Notes: generated from the sequence alone by a model not told the origin. 64,000 nucleotides of DNA from Larimichthys crocea (GCF_000972845.2 NC_040018.1:15411157-15475156), one strand, 5' to 3'; shown: positions 44,195-56,918, counted from the stretch's first letter. Translations and numbers: made by a program.

Positions 44195-44232
44195 TCCCTC
44201 CTCCTCCTCTTCCTCCTCCTCCTCCTCCTCCT
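44195..44232. repeat. (TCC)n microsatellite
   Basis: Pyrimidine-only CTC/TCC triplet tract. Confidence 0.9.
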
Positions 44233-44450
44233 CTCTTCATCTCTCACTCTCCCTCCACACTAGCCTCCTCGGGAGATGAGTGTTGTTTTTGCTGGCTCCC
44301 CTACATACACTCCTCACTTCATCCTCTGTTCAACCTCTCTCTCCCCTCTATTCTCTCTTTCTCTCTGTGATGTACTCTGCTGGGTTGTGGTTGCCTAATT
44401 AGCACTCCAAGTGCTCTGCATGGGCCCTGACTCCCAAGCGGCTCCACCGC

Positions 44451-44512
44451 ACACAGACACACACAGACACACACAGACACACACAGACACACACACACAC
44501 GCGCACACACAG
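44451..44512. repeat. (CACACAGA)n octamer repeat
   Basis: Higher-order unit of about 10 bp (ACACACAGAC) repeated four times and ending in plain CA/CG alternation. Confidence 0.85.
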
Positions 44513-45112
44513 CACCCACTTGACTTTCCATAGCAGGGTCTGGTTGCCGAGAGTTGGCCTGTTGTAATCTTGTAATTGGTATAATTGGTATGTGTTCCTG
44601 TTTGTACATGTGTGTGCGGGTCTGAATGTGTGGATGTTGTATGGTCTGGTGAGTGAACCTCTTTCCTCTAGGCGAGCAGGAGACAACCCACTGTCGCCAT
44701 GGCCACACATCTCAGCGAGAAGCCACAAGGATGAGGTTTCTAACGGCCAAAGAGCTGAGACCCATGGTGTCCTTCATTCTTTCAAGTATTTGTCTAGTTA
44801 TTTGTAGAATGGAAAAGCTTTATTATTCTACAACATTTTTCTAGGACCAAATCAGATTATTCTTAATGGCTCATGTTTCTGGAAATCAAATTTCTCGAGG
44901 ATTACAATGAATGTTACCATTGGTATTGTTTGGGTGTTTGCTGGACCAGTGGAATGTGTGCAACCAATGAATGAGCTCTGTGCTGAGAAATGAATGACCC
45001 ATTCTTTCAAAAGCACAGATCCTCATGACTTCCTTAGTCTGCACAGGGAATATCTATGAACCATTTAAAGATAAAGGGTGCACAATAGTTTCCACATGAC
45101 TTGGACTTTAGG

Positions 45113-45400
45113 TAGAGCTGAAACGATAAATCAATTAATTGATAAACAGAGACACCATTGACAACTATTTTCATAACTGATTTATGAAGCAAAAACTGTG
45201 AGAAAAATACTTTTTCTCAGGTTCCGACTTTTCATATGGGAATATGTTCTGCTTCTCTTCAGCATATATCAGAGTAAAACTGTTGTCTGCGAAATGTAAA
45301 AAAAAAAAAAAAATCTGTATATACAGTATATTAAAGACTAATCAAAAAATAACAGTGGCAGTTTAATTGATAATGAAAATAATCTTTGGTTGCAGCCCTA
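45113..45400. mobile_element. MITE-like repeat with imperfect terminal inverted repeats
   Basis: The left end TAGAGCTGAAACGATAAATC and the reverse complement of the right end, TAGGGCTGCAACCAAAGATT, are imperfect inverted repeats. Both continue into AT-rich ATCAATTAA motifs. This is the terminal pattern of an abundant fish MITE that begins TAGGGCTGCAAC. The element is 288 bp, non-coding, and contains an internal 15-base A run. No clean target-site duplication was found. Confidence 0.75.
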
Positions 45401-46986
45401 CTTAAGAGAAGCCTCCAGTATTCATATCGAAGATCCACACCCAATGAACAGCATTTCCAAAATGCATCTATTCATGATTTGTATTAAATGCTATGTGAGC
45501 TTTCCTGTGTTTTCATTACTGCTTTATGGTACATTTGGACAGTCAGCTGCAGCATCAAGGGGAAACGCAGATGGTTGATGAAACTCAGAAAGGAAATAAC
45601 ACATATGGAAGATGTGAAACCAGATAAACAGAAATTCTTAATAAATAAATAAATAAACACAAGCCCAAAATGGATAACCTTTGTCATGCAAATACCAGCC
45701 AGATAAAACAAGTCTAGCTGGCAGATAGATCTTCTGTGAAAGCATGTTTAACACGGCAACTGTGGCCTCCATCAACATAAGCATGCAACTCTGTCCATGA
45801 GCTGATTAGAAACACTTGGCAACAAAACCCACTTTACTTCTTCAGGCACTTGTCTGACCTTGAACCCATACCTAAAGAGGCATGCTAACAAACAGACACA
45901 CACAATATGACAGTCAGCTGATATAGCAGATATCTCTAAAATGAGAGAGAGGAGGAGGAGGAGAAGAGAGAGAGGGAGAGAGAAACAGAAGAAGAGGCAA
46001 GCAGACAGACATGTTGAAGATAGATAGAAGCAGACACAGATAGACACAGAAAGAGAGATGATGATGTGATAGTAACAGAAAAGGCCTTTGTTGAAAAGTA
46101 GCCTGTAGCACAATGCTTGCTTATCCTGTGATGGTGTGACTGGAGAAAGCACAGCGACAAGACGGATAGACAGACATACACATACTATGATACGTGCAGA
46201 GGCACACACTCACAAATAGTGCTGAGTGAAAGAGGCCCTATTTGGTGAGGGCAATAGTCAAGTATGGTCAGTATTGAATGTGTGTACGATGTGCTTATCT
46301 ACTGCTCTCATGTTGCTTGTGTTGTGTTTGTTTGGCCAAAGCTTATCAGGCCCTAGGGTATGACAACGACAGCAGCAAACATCGGCTACACAAATATACA
46401 CACACACATAATCTTAAAATATCTAGAATGTGGTTTGGTCTGGTGAATGTAATGAGACTTCACTTTTTTTTGTATGAATGAAAACATTTCTTTTTTCCCA
46501 GTCCTGCTCATAGAATTTGATCCAAGCCGAAGATTGAGAATACAAACAAAGTTAACATTGTGAAGAGTTGCTGGTAATTATTACGCCACTGCTGAGCACT
46601 GTGCTGGATACTGCTGTCTAAATGAAATCACACTGGATATGCAAGCGGCATGTGTCCAATGCAGTGCACGGACCTTGAAGCATGGGATTTCCAACCACAA
46701 AGAAAGAACAGCATGACTCTGTCTAACTTGCACAGATTCACTTTAGTGGCACACAATGCACAATGCTCAAGTTTGGTAAATAAAAATATAGATACATGAA
46801 AATAGTATAACTGAGAAAACAACAAGAGATATGACCAAACTGAGTCAAGAGACATAAGAGGTTAAGTACTTTCTTCCATGTGGTGTACCTTATGCGAAGA
46901 TTAGTGGCAGGTCAATTATCCTGAAGAGCAATGGGGCAAATCAGGTAACTAGGCACCTGTTAGCATCTGCATTCCACACCCACAAC

Positions 46987-47921
46987 CAGGGGCGCAGATA
47001 GTGGGTGTGTCAGGTGTGTCATGACACCCCCACTTTTGAATGACCGTAGATCCGTCCCACCCACTTTTATGTAGCTTAACGTTTTGTTTTTTTTTGTTTT
47101 TTTTTTTAAACTTTGTCTTCTTCAAATCTTCTGATTCAAGCATCACGAGGAAACCAAAATATGAATTAACATAATATTTGGTTTACTGAGGTGTGTGCTG
47201 ATGTGCATGCGTTGTGTGTAACAACGCGTACGCATCAAGCAAGTGACTCGTTTGGACTGTGCAGCAAAGAGTGTGGAGTCGTCGTCGACTTTGGTTGCCA
47301 CGGTTACCAACTGATCACTTGGACAGCTAGCTGCACGTTCAGCACGGCATGGCATGATGAGAAGGACAACAAAAAAGCAAAAGACTATTGCGTCATTTTT
47401 TCAAAAAGTCACTTCTGTAAGTAAATTGTACTTTTTAAATATATACTTCATCACACCACATTGCATTTCTGAGAGTCTCGAAGCAATGTCCTCTCGTGAA
47501 AGTAAAATCGTACGAGGCAAGAGACAAACTTTCGCCTTCTGTCTCCGCGTAGCCTGTAGCCTACATGTAAATACCTCGTTGGACATTAATAACGTAATGC
47601 CGTTTTAATGTTAATCTGACTTTCCTCGCCACGCACGAGCATAGGCAGGGCCGGTCCTAGCTATGGGCAATGTGGGCGGCCGCCCAGGGCGCATTCTCCG
47701 TGGGGGGCGCACGAACGGGAGGGAGGGAGGAAGGGAGCGGGGTGTTGACAAGGCAGAGGGGGGCGTCGGACAGACCGACGGGGGAGCACGCATCCAGGGG
47801 CACACGGCGCACCCAGGGGCGCACGGGCGGCCGTTAGGGCGCACGAGAAAATGTTCGCCTCGGGGGGGGCATTGGGGGCAGCTTCGTCCCCCCCAGTTTC
47901 TCAAACCTATCTGCGCGCCTG
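46987..47921. mobile_element. Internally deleted hAT DNA transposon with exact 8-bp target duplication
   Basis: The left terminus CAGGGGCGCAGATAG and the right terminus (reverse complement CAGGCGCGCAGATAG) are 15-bp inverted repeats with one mismatch. They are flanked on both sides by the identical octamer CCCACAAC (46979-46986 and 47922-47929), diagnostic of hAT insertion. Subterminal regions also mirror each other (CCCCCAC and CCCCCCAGTTT motifs). At 935 bp it is too short for an intact transposase of roughly 600 aa, so it would depend on a transposase supplied in trans. It lies in probable gse1 intron 1. Confidence 0.88.
47342..47416 (+). pseudogene. Remnant first coding exon of a hAT transposase
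   Basis: Inside the hAT element an ATG-started frame (47354) begins MMRRTTKKQKTIASFFQKVT, the Lys-rich TIxSFF leader typical of zinc-finger hAT transposases. A consensus donor GTAAGT follows at 47416. The rest of the transposase is absent and the frame beyond the donor has no similarity I recognise. Confidence 0.55.
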
Positions 47922-49527
47922 CCCACAACTGCCCACAGATAAATATACGAGCGTTAACAGTGTGAAAGATGTTATCTACAATGCTCTCACAAAAACCTCC
48001 ACGTTCCATTAACCATACTTACCAGGTAAATCTACAGTACATTCAAGGTTTCATCTGTAAGATCTAAACAAAAAGTATGAGATATGTTTAAGGATGTTTA
48101 AGCCTTGTGCCAAGACTGAGTGAGTATGCAAAGAGTATGTAAAGAGGGAAGCACTCATTACACAAAGGCTTAAGTCTACAAATTTGGACTATGATTCTCA
48201 TTTAAACTCACAAAAGCAATAACCTCTTGCAAACAGCAGCAGGTGTATGGGAACTAAATTGATAATGCAGCTTTAATAGGGAACCAGCCCTTACATTACC
48301 TGCAGACTTTTCCAGCTATTATTAGTGATCAGGTGTCTTATTTATAAAATGGACTTCTGTTCTCCAAGCAAAATCTAGACTTCATGTAATTACAAATGTG
48401 TAGAAATATCCGAGTCACAGCATATACACACATTCATTATACAACATTATTAGGGAATAACCTTTACTTTTTTCTCTCACTCAGACAAATCAGATTTAAT
48501 TGAAAATGAATAGCAGACACACCTCTACCTTATTTTAGTGTTTACTCACAAACTACTCTTCTCCCCACCCTTGCACATGCACGCATGCACCTGTACCTCT
48601 ACACTCATACCAGTTTGCTCTGCCACGCCTCTTTCTACTTCTCTCTTCCGGTCTGCTGTGTTGACTTTCTAAAGCAGCACGTTTTTTAAAGTCATCCAAG
48701 TATTCGATATTTTTCTTCACCCTGCTTCTTCAGGTGAGGCGCGTGTGGAGGTGGCTTGTTGTTTTAGCATGCGTCTGTGACAATAGTAGGTTACTGTTGT
48801 GAATCTTTCATGCAGCATGCATGGAAATATGACTGGTACAGCATCAGACACATGCGACTGATTGGCGCCAATCAAGCTGAAAACTGATTCCAATCACTGG
48901 CCAAAGGATCAGAGTATCTCTAGATACAAGGGATTTTCCTGCTGTTTATGTAGAGGTATTACAGTTTTGTGCATGGTTTTGTGCCCATGCCTGTGGTGTA
49001 ATCTGATTTACACTATGTTTGAAATTATGAATTAAAGGTGTGAGGAATTAACTGACAGATGCAAGGTGTTTTGAACAGGATGCTCAGTTTCATTTATGAA
49101 TCAAACATAAACACACCCTCAGAAATGATCTTAACACTAAGTTCATGTATAAATCGAAGGTCCCTGGTCAATGTTTGGTGTGATCTAAAACGTTTGATTG
49201 CACGTACAATTGTCTAGTCATAAATTCATGTAAATAATAAAGTAGCTGTGACAGTGTGTGCCAGCTGTGTGACAAGCAAATGAGCACCACACACATAACA
49301 TCTTTCAAAGCATGTATCAACCCCTGCTCTCTCTATCTCTCTATCTCTCTCTCTCTCGCTCTCTCACACTCACACACACACACACACACACACCTAGTGG
49401 TGAAAAATTAAGTATTGTTTAACAGCATTTCTGGGTGTCACAGGGACATGTGTCTTACACAGGCTCATCTTACAGAGCAAGTTAGGCTTGCTCTCACACA
49501 CGGAGAGTGCACACGCGCACGTGCACG

Positions 49528-49531
<4 letters not shown>

Positions 49532-49597
<66 letters not shown>
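49532..49597. repeat. (CA)n microsatellite
   Basis: Sixty-six bases of CA, preceded by CG/CA alternation. A shorter CA tract lies at 49370-49393 after a TC-rich tract. Confidence 0.95.
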
Positions 49598-49599
<2 letters not shown>

Positions 49600-52411
49600 G
49601 ATAAGCAGCTTTACCAGTGTAAAAAAAACAGTATACATAAGAACAAAAGTCATGAACCACAGGAAGTTTTTGGTTCTTCTGCATCACAACTTTTTTCTCT
49701 AGTTGGGAATCTGTCTGTCTCTGTCTGTCTTCACTTCAGATAAATACTTTATGACCTGTTTGTTCAGCTGTCTTCACTGGTCATCACATTTACAGCTCAC
49801 CTTTAGCACCTGTTTTTTCCACCCAGTAGGGGACACAATCCTACACCTCAAACGGAAAAGCCATCGCACAGTGCATACCACAACAAAACTCTAACAGACG
49901 TACCTAGAGAGCTCCAGCTTGGCAGACAGAAAAAGAGAGATCAAGAGAGAGGCATGCAGAGATGAAGAGAAAGAGAGATGGTCAATGAGTGGGAGACATG
50001 TTGGCCAAGGAAAACCTTTATTTCCTAAACATCCTACAGTGGTTTTTCTTCCATCACACAGGCAGCCCACACAGCAACCCTGCCCTGCACACAAAGAGAG
50101 TGGTGTGTGTACCCACATTTTCATACCACCTCAGGACATTGTTGTAATGCTAGTCAAATCCAAGCCTCGCCCAGTCAAACACATCTCATTCTTTCTAATA
50201 GGGAACTATGTAAACCCATGCAAAGGCCTCTCTACAGTCTGTGCTATTCAAAGCTATCAATGGGGGCTGTTGATAAGGAAATGCAAAGTGGGTCACCTTT
50301 AACTCCAGGCTCCTTGTGTAAACAGTATGGGGAGCTGCTTGGGACTCTCCTAATCACTCTCTAAACAGAGCCAGGTGCTGTTGCCACAGACAAACTGTCA
50401 CCAACACTCTGCTCAACACAGCTGCTGTCTAGCCCCCAGACACTCACAGCACTGCAGGCTACCGCAGAATGACAAACAGCACAACGACACCTGAAAACAT
50501 GCCAACCTAGTGTAGGCCCTATTGCAGTGTAAGGGTTCGACAACTTGGAAATGGTAGATCACAAGTGAGAAATTCTGTTCCTCTGAGCAGGATTTGCATA
50601 AGTAATCGTTCACTCTTATCATGCACTGAACCATCAGACACATGTAAGTCTGTGACAAGGTAGGACAAATCCAGCTAAAGCTAGATAACTCACAAATTGT
50701 AATACTTCTGTCAATTAGGTTATGTTGTTAGTTAGTTTGCCTCTCTGCAAACATAACCAGACAAAGTTTGGTAGACAGATAAAGAACACTTATTTGCATT
50801 TCAGAAGTGATGCAGATCTGAGATTTCTGCCACTGGACAAGTTGAAGTTACTCTGACAAGCGGATGTCGGCCAACCACACAGAGAAGTTGCATTATGGTT
50901 CACAATAAGCATGAAATGCCCTGCTTTTTACTATTTAACGGTATTGCATATGACCATACACACAGTGTGTACAGTGCAGCATGCACACGGGCCAAAACTG
51001 AACCACATAAATGCCCAAAAATCTTTATGATGGCTACACAATACAATTTAAAAAACAACAGATTTCATCACACTGCCTCCATCTAAAATGAATTCAGCAT
51101 AAAAAGATGGTCACACATGCATGTATTGACCACAACAACTTCCATTGCTTTTATATATTTTTCCACACTTCAATGCAGTTTTAGTTTTAACCTTTAAGTC
51201 AAACTTCACTTGTAGCTCCCATATCTTATAGCATGACTGATCCTAATCTAACGGCTCTCTGACATGCTCGCTGTTCTGCTCCACAGATGTAGTTAAATGT
51301 TATTAGTCATTAAAATAACAAATTTGGCTATTCCGGTTCTGGGAAAACTTCTGAAGGCACAGGCATTTGTCTTACATGAAAGGTCCCACACAATGAAAAT
51401 AAAACCTCTAATATGATATCACAACCGGGGGCTCTATTTTAAACAGATAAATGGTAACCACAATTAAAAAGCAGTGTAATTAAACCTAAGATTAAAAGAT
51501 GGTTTCACTCTTTAAGTGGAAGATTTTGTGAGAGGAAAAAACATTAACAGCACATAAACGATTCATTTCTCATAATGCTTTATAAAGATGGAAAAAAGAT
51601 TGTTTATAAATTGCTTCCTAAGAGGCATAATGCTGAAAGGCTGTGATCAGAGATTAACCAGTGACAGCAGTGTGAGTGGTTCAAATGCCAGGTCAAGTGT
51701 ATTCATACTGGGGGTTTTCCTGTATAAAAGAGGTAATAGAGCAGTGGTGACAGTGGCTGCCATCAGTGGTAAAGGTGATAGTTCAGGCCTCACTTTGACC
51801 ACAACAGAAAATAAATCACTAATGCAACTACAAAGCCCTCGGAGAGCACATATATTCACCATGGCTTAATCTGGACCAAGATCTTGATCAAGATGCACAT
51901 GGTGATCAACAGCTATATGCTCTTTGTACTGAGAGGTAAAAGAGTATGTGCAACTTAAACTCTTGATGAAAATCAATGTGTCCCCTCATTCATTTGAAGT
52001 GTCCCCAAAGTGTATTATTTGTTCTGAGTCTGGTCCTGCTGTGAGCCACTTCTGGGTCTCATGTGAAAAAATAAGATGTGATCCATGAAACTGACAGCAA
52101 GAAATAATGGATTATATACCACTATTATGCCAAAATCTGACAAAAATGACAGCACACAGTTATGTTCCATGGCAGGCAGATGCCTGTGTAATGAATGACC
52201 CATCTCCAGCACCATCCAAGTAGCTGTTTAAGACACCAGGAGGACAGTCTCTCTATAAAAACCAGGAGGCTCCAATTCCCTGCCCTTGCAGTTATGGCTA
52301 ACCTTATCAGCAGATAAACTCAACCCGCAGCACTGTGCTCGGTACAGCCTGTTGCTTCACGGCTGTGTTTGTAGACCGTGTTTTAGACCCGAGAGATGTG
52401 TGATGAGTGGT

Positions 52412-52437
52412 GTGTGTGTGTGTGTGTGTGTGTGTGT
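52412..52437. repeat. (TG)n microsatellite
   Basis: Short TG tract. A CA tract in the opposite sense lies about 110 bp away at 52549-52575. Confidence 0.85.
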
Positions 52438-52548
52438 TCCCCACAGAAGCAGCTGTTATACGCGCCTACAGTTCAAGAGAAGTGAAGGAGCGCGTGGGAA
52501 GTGATTCAACATGGTCCACCTGCCACGCGCACGCGTGTGCGTGCACGG

Positions 52549-52579
<31 letters not shown>

Positions 52580-53323
52580 GAGGGTCAGCGCCTTCACCCG
52601 AGAGTACCAAATGGTCAACATGTGTCACTATCGCAGTCACAGTCACATTTACACAGAGAAACACAGACTTTCCAGCCCCGACCAGACGCTCCGGTAATGT
52701 TGAAAGGAGTCAGCATGACTGGAGACTTACCAAGTAAAGCCAGTAATACAATTTTACATAAAAGGGCCAACAGTGAGCGTAAATGGCTTACGCAGAAACC
52801 CTCTGGGCTGTGCTTTACATAATAATCACAACAGCGCACCGGTAACAATGTTACAAGAAGTTAATTTGAGGGGGTGGGGGTCGCCCGCTATTCCTTTCAG
52901 TCCTGTAGGCTAATCTGCATTTTAAAACACGATTGTTTGAAAAACCCTTAACAGACTCACATGTAAACACTGGACGACTAAAGAAAGCTTCAAATCGCCA
53001 CCTGAACGCACCGGCGCGGCTTTCTTTCTCTTTCTGTTGCACTGACTCTATTTCTTGTCTTTCTTGTCTCTCTTTCACACTCACACACACACACACACAC
53101 ACGTAAATATATATTTGCACGCACACACAAAAGCACGCGCGCACAACCGCGTGCGTATAACACACAAGGGCTCAGCACCGACCTTCGAAAAAAAAAACTA
53201 TCACCCGTTTCCTCGACATCGTAATGACTTCCTCAACAAAAACCTCCGCCGTATGCTCGCTCTTTTACACCAGCAACCTCCGGGTTTGAAAACCTAACTA
53301 CACGTTTTCACACAATCACTCAC

Positions 53324-53600
53324 CGCAAACAAGTATGGGCTAATCCAGTCTTTGTAAATTAGTGAATTTCTCCCTCCGTTAGCGATGAAAGCGCGGATCC
53401 ATCCCTCCGTCGAGAACAGAGACTCTGCACTTTTGTTGTCACGCAGGAAGCTCCGACGCCTAGCGAGGCCACAGGGACGGAGCAGAGCAGAGCAGAGCGC
53501 CGGGGAGAGGAGGAGAGAGGCGGCCGGCTGCTGGGAGCAGGGAGGTGGGGCTTCCTCTCCGATGAGGGCCGGACAGACAGACAGACAGACAGACAGACAG
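53324..53600 (-). promoter_or_regulatory. gse1: Candidate gse1 CpG-rich promoter and non-coding first exon
   Basis: The segment from about 53380 to 53640 is locally GC- and CpG-rich amid AT-rich flanks. On the minus strand it leads to a strong donor, TTTGCG|GTGAGTG, with the exon ending at 53324. Splicing to the coding exon at 36139 would put an in-frame TAG a few codons before MSHEPK. The exon would therefore be 5' UTR and translation would begin at that ATG. The position, orientation and base composition fit; transcription start and splicing are inferred. Confidence 0.5.
53572..53600. repeat. (GACA)n microsatellite
   Basis: Seven tetranucleotide units at the upstream edge of the CpG-rich block. 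Confidence 0.9.
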
Positions 53601-55042
53601 GCCGACAAGCCTGAGAGGGCGGGGGGTAGAAGCACCTGCTCCCACCCCCCACAACCTCCATGTCACGCCTCCAGTCCACAGGGCTGACCCCGCATTGTCC
53701 CCCCAAATAGGATAAAGAATGTCCCGTTCTGTCCCAACCAGGATAGAGAGAGATAACCACTTCCTGTTCATAAAATATGAAATCTGTGACTAACTTCATA
53801 TCTGTAAATTCAATAAATGAAATGAGGCTAAATAAATAACTTATTAAAAATAGCAATTAGGTTTTTACAGGCAACATTGCCTAATTATTTGTGTGTTTTT
53901 TTTTTATATTTTGTGTTTTGTAATTTTCAAACATGGAGTGTCTATTTCATGTAATGCCAAGCGTTTTTTATTTTGATATTGAATTTATTCATTAATAAAC
54001 ATATTTTTTGATGTTTTGTCATGTTTGTACCACACAGACAATGAAAGTATTTAATCCTACAACAGTAACTGCATGAAGAAACATTGAATCCAATCTGTCT
54101 TTGTCCTCAATGGCGTGTTTACGCTCACCTTGCTGTACGTTATTGTATTTCTGCAATAACACATGTAAACCAACAATACATTACTGCAGTAGATCAATTA
54201 GGATATTACCATCCCCAAAAGGATGTATGCCTTCATGATTAGTTCATAATAAGAAATATGTTAAATCTGGAAGAATCTTAAGCTTAAACCAACAGATATT
54301 AAGGAATAAAAGCCCTTTGTTTAGCTAGTTACTAACACTGCCAAGACCATACAGTTTACAGTAGGCGAATAAAAAGAAATATAGTAATTCCACCAAGTGT
54401 CCACAAGGGGACAGCCACCCACCAAAAGCACAGAGAAGCCTCAGCTGACAACCTCTACCCCTGTCTGGCTTATCAATGGTTTTACTGTGGATTAGATACC
54501 AGCGACTGCACAGGCTGTGAAATCAAAGCCACACTTGTAAGCAGCAAAGACAGGGTGTTCTCCAAAAGCCATGGATGAAAATAAGGATTAAGCAGGTGAT
54601 GGCTGGGGAGGAAGTAGGATGAGGCCCTTTTCACATTGTGGTGTAAATTGCTAATTGCTGGGATGCACTGGATCAAATGCAAGCCTAATTATGCATTGTA
54701 TCTCCCGCCACAGCCTACTTCACTGTGTTAACAGAAGGCAGAGCAGAGAAAAGAAATACTAACAGGCACAAACAGCGTTCTCCTCTGTCCTGTACAGTAT
54801 GTGACTGAACATATGATGCATTTGTGCAGTGCGTGGTAATGCATGCGTGTCTTGTCTTTCATCCACGTGATAGTGTATCCCTCACCTCTGTTTGACCTGC
54901 AAGAGAGAGCGACAGAGAGCAGGTAGAAAAGGTATCCTGACTAACGATGCAGCACAGAGACCTCAGCCTTTGATCTGCCTGCTGTCTGTACACATGCGAC
55001 CCCCATGACAACCCTCCAGACGCTAAGGGGGGGCCCTTCTGT

Positions 55043-55892
55043 TCCATTAGTCAAATAATCAGTCATTTGGGTATTAAAATGTCTTAGTTAACAAAATTTC
55101 TTTGGTCAATTAGTCATTTTTTAAATCACAAATCACTAATGGGTTGTTACTCTTAAAGCCCCATTGTGTAACTTTTCTACTATAAAATTAATTTGAAATC
55201 ATGTTGATGTTATATTGACTTGGAATCAGGTGAATGGTGTCTGACATTCCCACTCTGCAGCCCGTATGCCTGTTCCTGTGCTCCGGGTTTTATCACCTGC
55301 AAGAAGCATGTAACATTTTAGCTGCTGTTAGCTCAGTTTGTAAGCTGGGCTGCCGAGACTGAGATCTCAAAGGACCTGGCGGGAGTGTTAGTATTTATAC
55401 CACAGGTGTTTTGGACCACTGATAAGAGCATGTTTCCAGGACAGAAAGACAGAAAAAGACGTTGATGGAGGAGCGTAAGAAGTAAGAAGAGTGACCGAGC
55501 AGAAGCCACCAGACATAAGTAAACCTGGGCTTCGACGCCGAGCTGGGCTCCTTGCTGTTGGACTAATAAGTAATTTAAGCTGGCTGCTATGTCTTGTGTT
55601 GTTGCACCTGTTTGAGGTTTGGCTGTTAGTAAAGTTGTCAGCTTGAACTCCGGTTCAACGGTCCAAATTTACGACAGTGGCACTGCATTCTGAAACCAGG
55701 GGTGCTGATTTTGAAAAAATACCAATATTCCATGTAATTTCTTATAATTAGTCAATGTCATGTGTTTTGGTCTTTAATAAGCAGATCCCTCAACATGACT
55801 ATATTCACATCCAGAGTGCCAGAAATGCAGGAAAAAATATTTTTCAAATATCAATCAACTAAAATATGGCTGTGACTATTAGTCGCCTAGGG
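55043..55892. mobile_element. Candidate composite interspersed repeat
   Basis: Both edges carry ATTAGTC/GACTAAT-type AT-rich motifs: ATTAGTCAAATAATCAGTCA at the left and, in reverse complement, GCGACTAATAGTCA at the right. Just inside the left end is AAAGCCCCATTGTGTAACTT, which I associate with dispersed fish repeats. Boundaries and family are uncertain, and no target duplication was seen. Confidence 0.4.
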
Positions 55893-56373
55893 CCGTCTAG
55901 ACACAAGCAAGCTCAATATTGTCTTCACTGTGCCACTTCCCTATCGAATAACAACAAAGATTCAGCTTTTATTACACAATGAATATATAACCTAAATAGT
56001 TTGAAAACAGCTTTAAAAACTAATATATGGTTTAACATTTGTGTTTTCATTGACTGGCACTCATACACATTCAAATATACACATTAGCACTGTGAATCTC
56101 TTACAATGAGCCTTTTCCTAATTATTTTTCCTCCTCTCAACCACGGGTGCAGGGTATTCCTCTACTCCTCCTCCTGTCCTCTTTCACCAGTTCTCCGTAC
56201 CTCCTCCATCTTCTTTCCTTTTATACTAAACCCCGCCATTCCCACCAGTCCCTAACCCTAACCCAGTCACCATTTGACTACTTGCCATTTCACATCCTAC
56301 CACATCAGTCCTAACATTACCTCCTCCTCCTTGTTATCTCTGCAGCCTTCACTTTCCAATGCACCACCTCTAC

Positions 56374-56374
<1 letters not shown>

Positions 56375-56414
<40 letters not shown>
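56375..56414. repeat. (TC)n microsatellite
   Basis: About 20 TC units. Confidence 0.95.
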
Positions 56415-56416
<2 letters not shown>

Positions 56417-56917
56417 AGCAGCGGACCTGGCCTTAGGCATCGTTAGCTTAATTTAATAAAGGGGCTTAAGCTTTTGAGAGGCTTTTGAAGGATCTGACTG
56501 CTGTAACATTCATTACAATCTATCAGCCACTAGAGACACAGCCTTGTTGCATGGCTGAGAAAGAGAGTGAGAGTGTGTGTATGTGTGTGTGTGTTGGAGG
56601 GGATGTAATAAAAATGGTTCTAATTATAAGAGCTATGATGAAATCACACATTTTGTCACTTCTGCTCTACATAGTAAAAGGCTGTGTTTTGCAGTGTTGG
56701 TCGTGCAGTAGGTGAGAGTGTCTGTATTGTACATGTGTGTGTGTCGGTCTACATGTCTTGTGCACCCCTGTATGCATAGTGGTAGGGGATAGGGGCGTGT
56801 GTTGGATGAATTGCCCAGAACTGTGAAAGCATGCATGCTTCCCTCCCTCTCGGCATCTAAAAAGAATGGCTCTTTCACCTCCTTTTTGAACTCCCTCGCT
56901 CCTCTCAAAGACAAATG

Positions 56918-56918
56918 G

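Larger units (their letters stand above)
36140..53324. other. Probable gse1 intron 1 (about 17 kb)
   Basis: No coding exon is supported. Contents are many CA/TG/TC microsatellites, a 22-base G run, a SINE (39550-39700), a MITE-like repeat (45113-45400) and a deleted hAT transposon (46987-47921). Long reading frames here are low-complexity and appear artificial. Confidence 0.6.

Noticed and set aside
49394..49743. Thr-His and Cys-Val repeat frames
   Set aside because: They are translations of the (CA)n/(TG)n microsatellite. The same applies to similar frames at 32587-32976, 40344-40587, 42831-43291, 58576-59125 and 63400-63870.
49909..49930. Possible microexon on the minus strand ending in CTCTCTAG|GTACGT
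   Set aside because: The acceptor GCCAAG is weak and nothing else supports an exon.
53294..53635. 113-codon minus-strand frame across the CpG-rich block as a possible coding gse1 N-terminus
   Set aside because: It reaches the donor in phase 0, whereas the next gse1 exon needs phase 1. Splicing would create an immediate stop, so the block is better read as 5' UTR.
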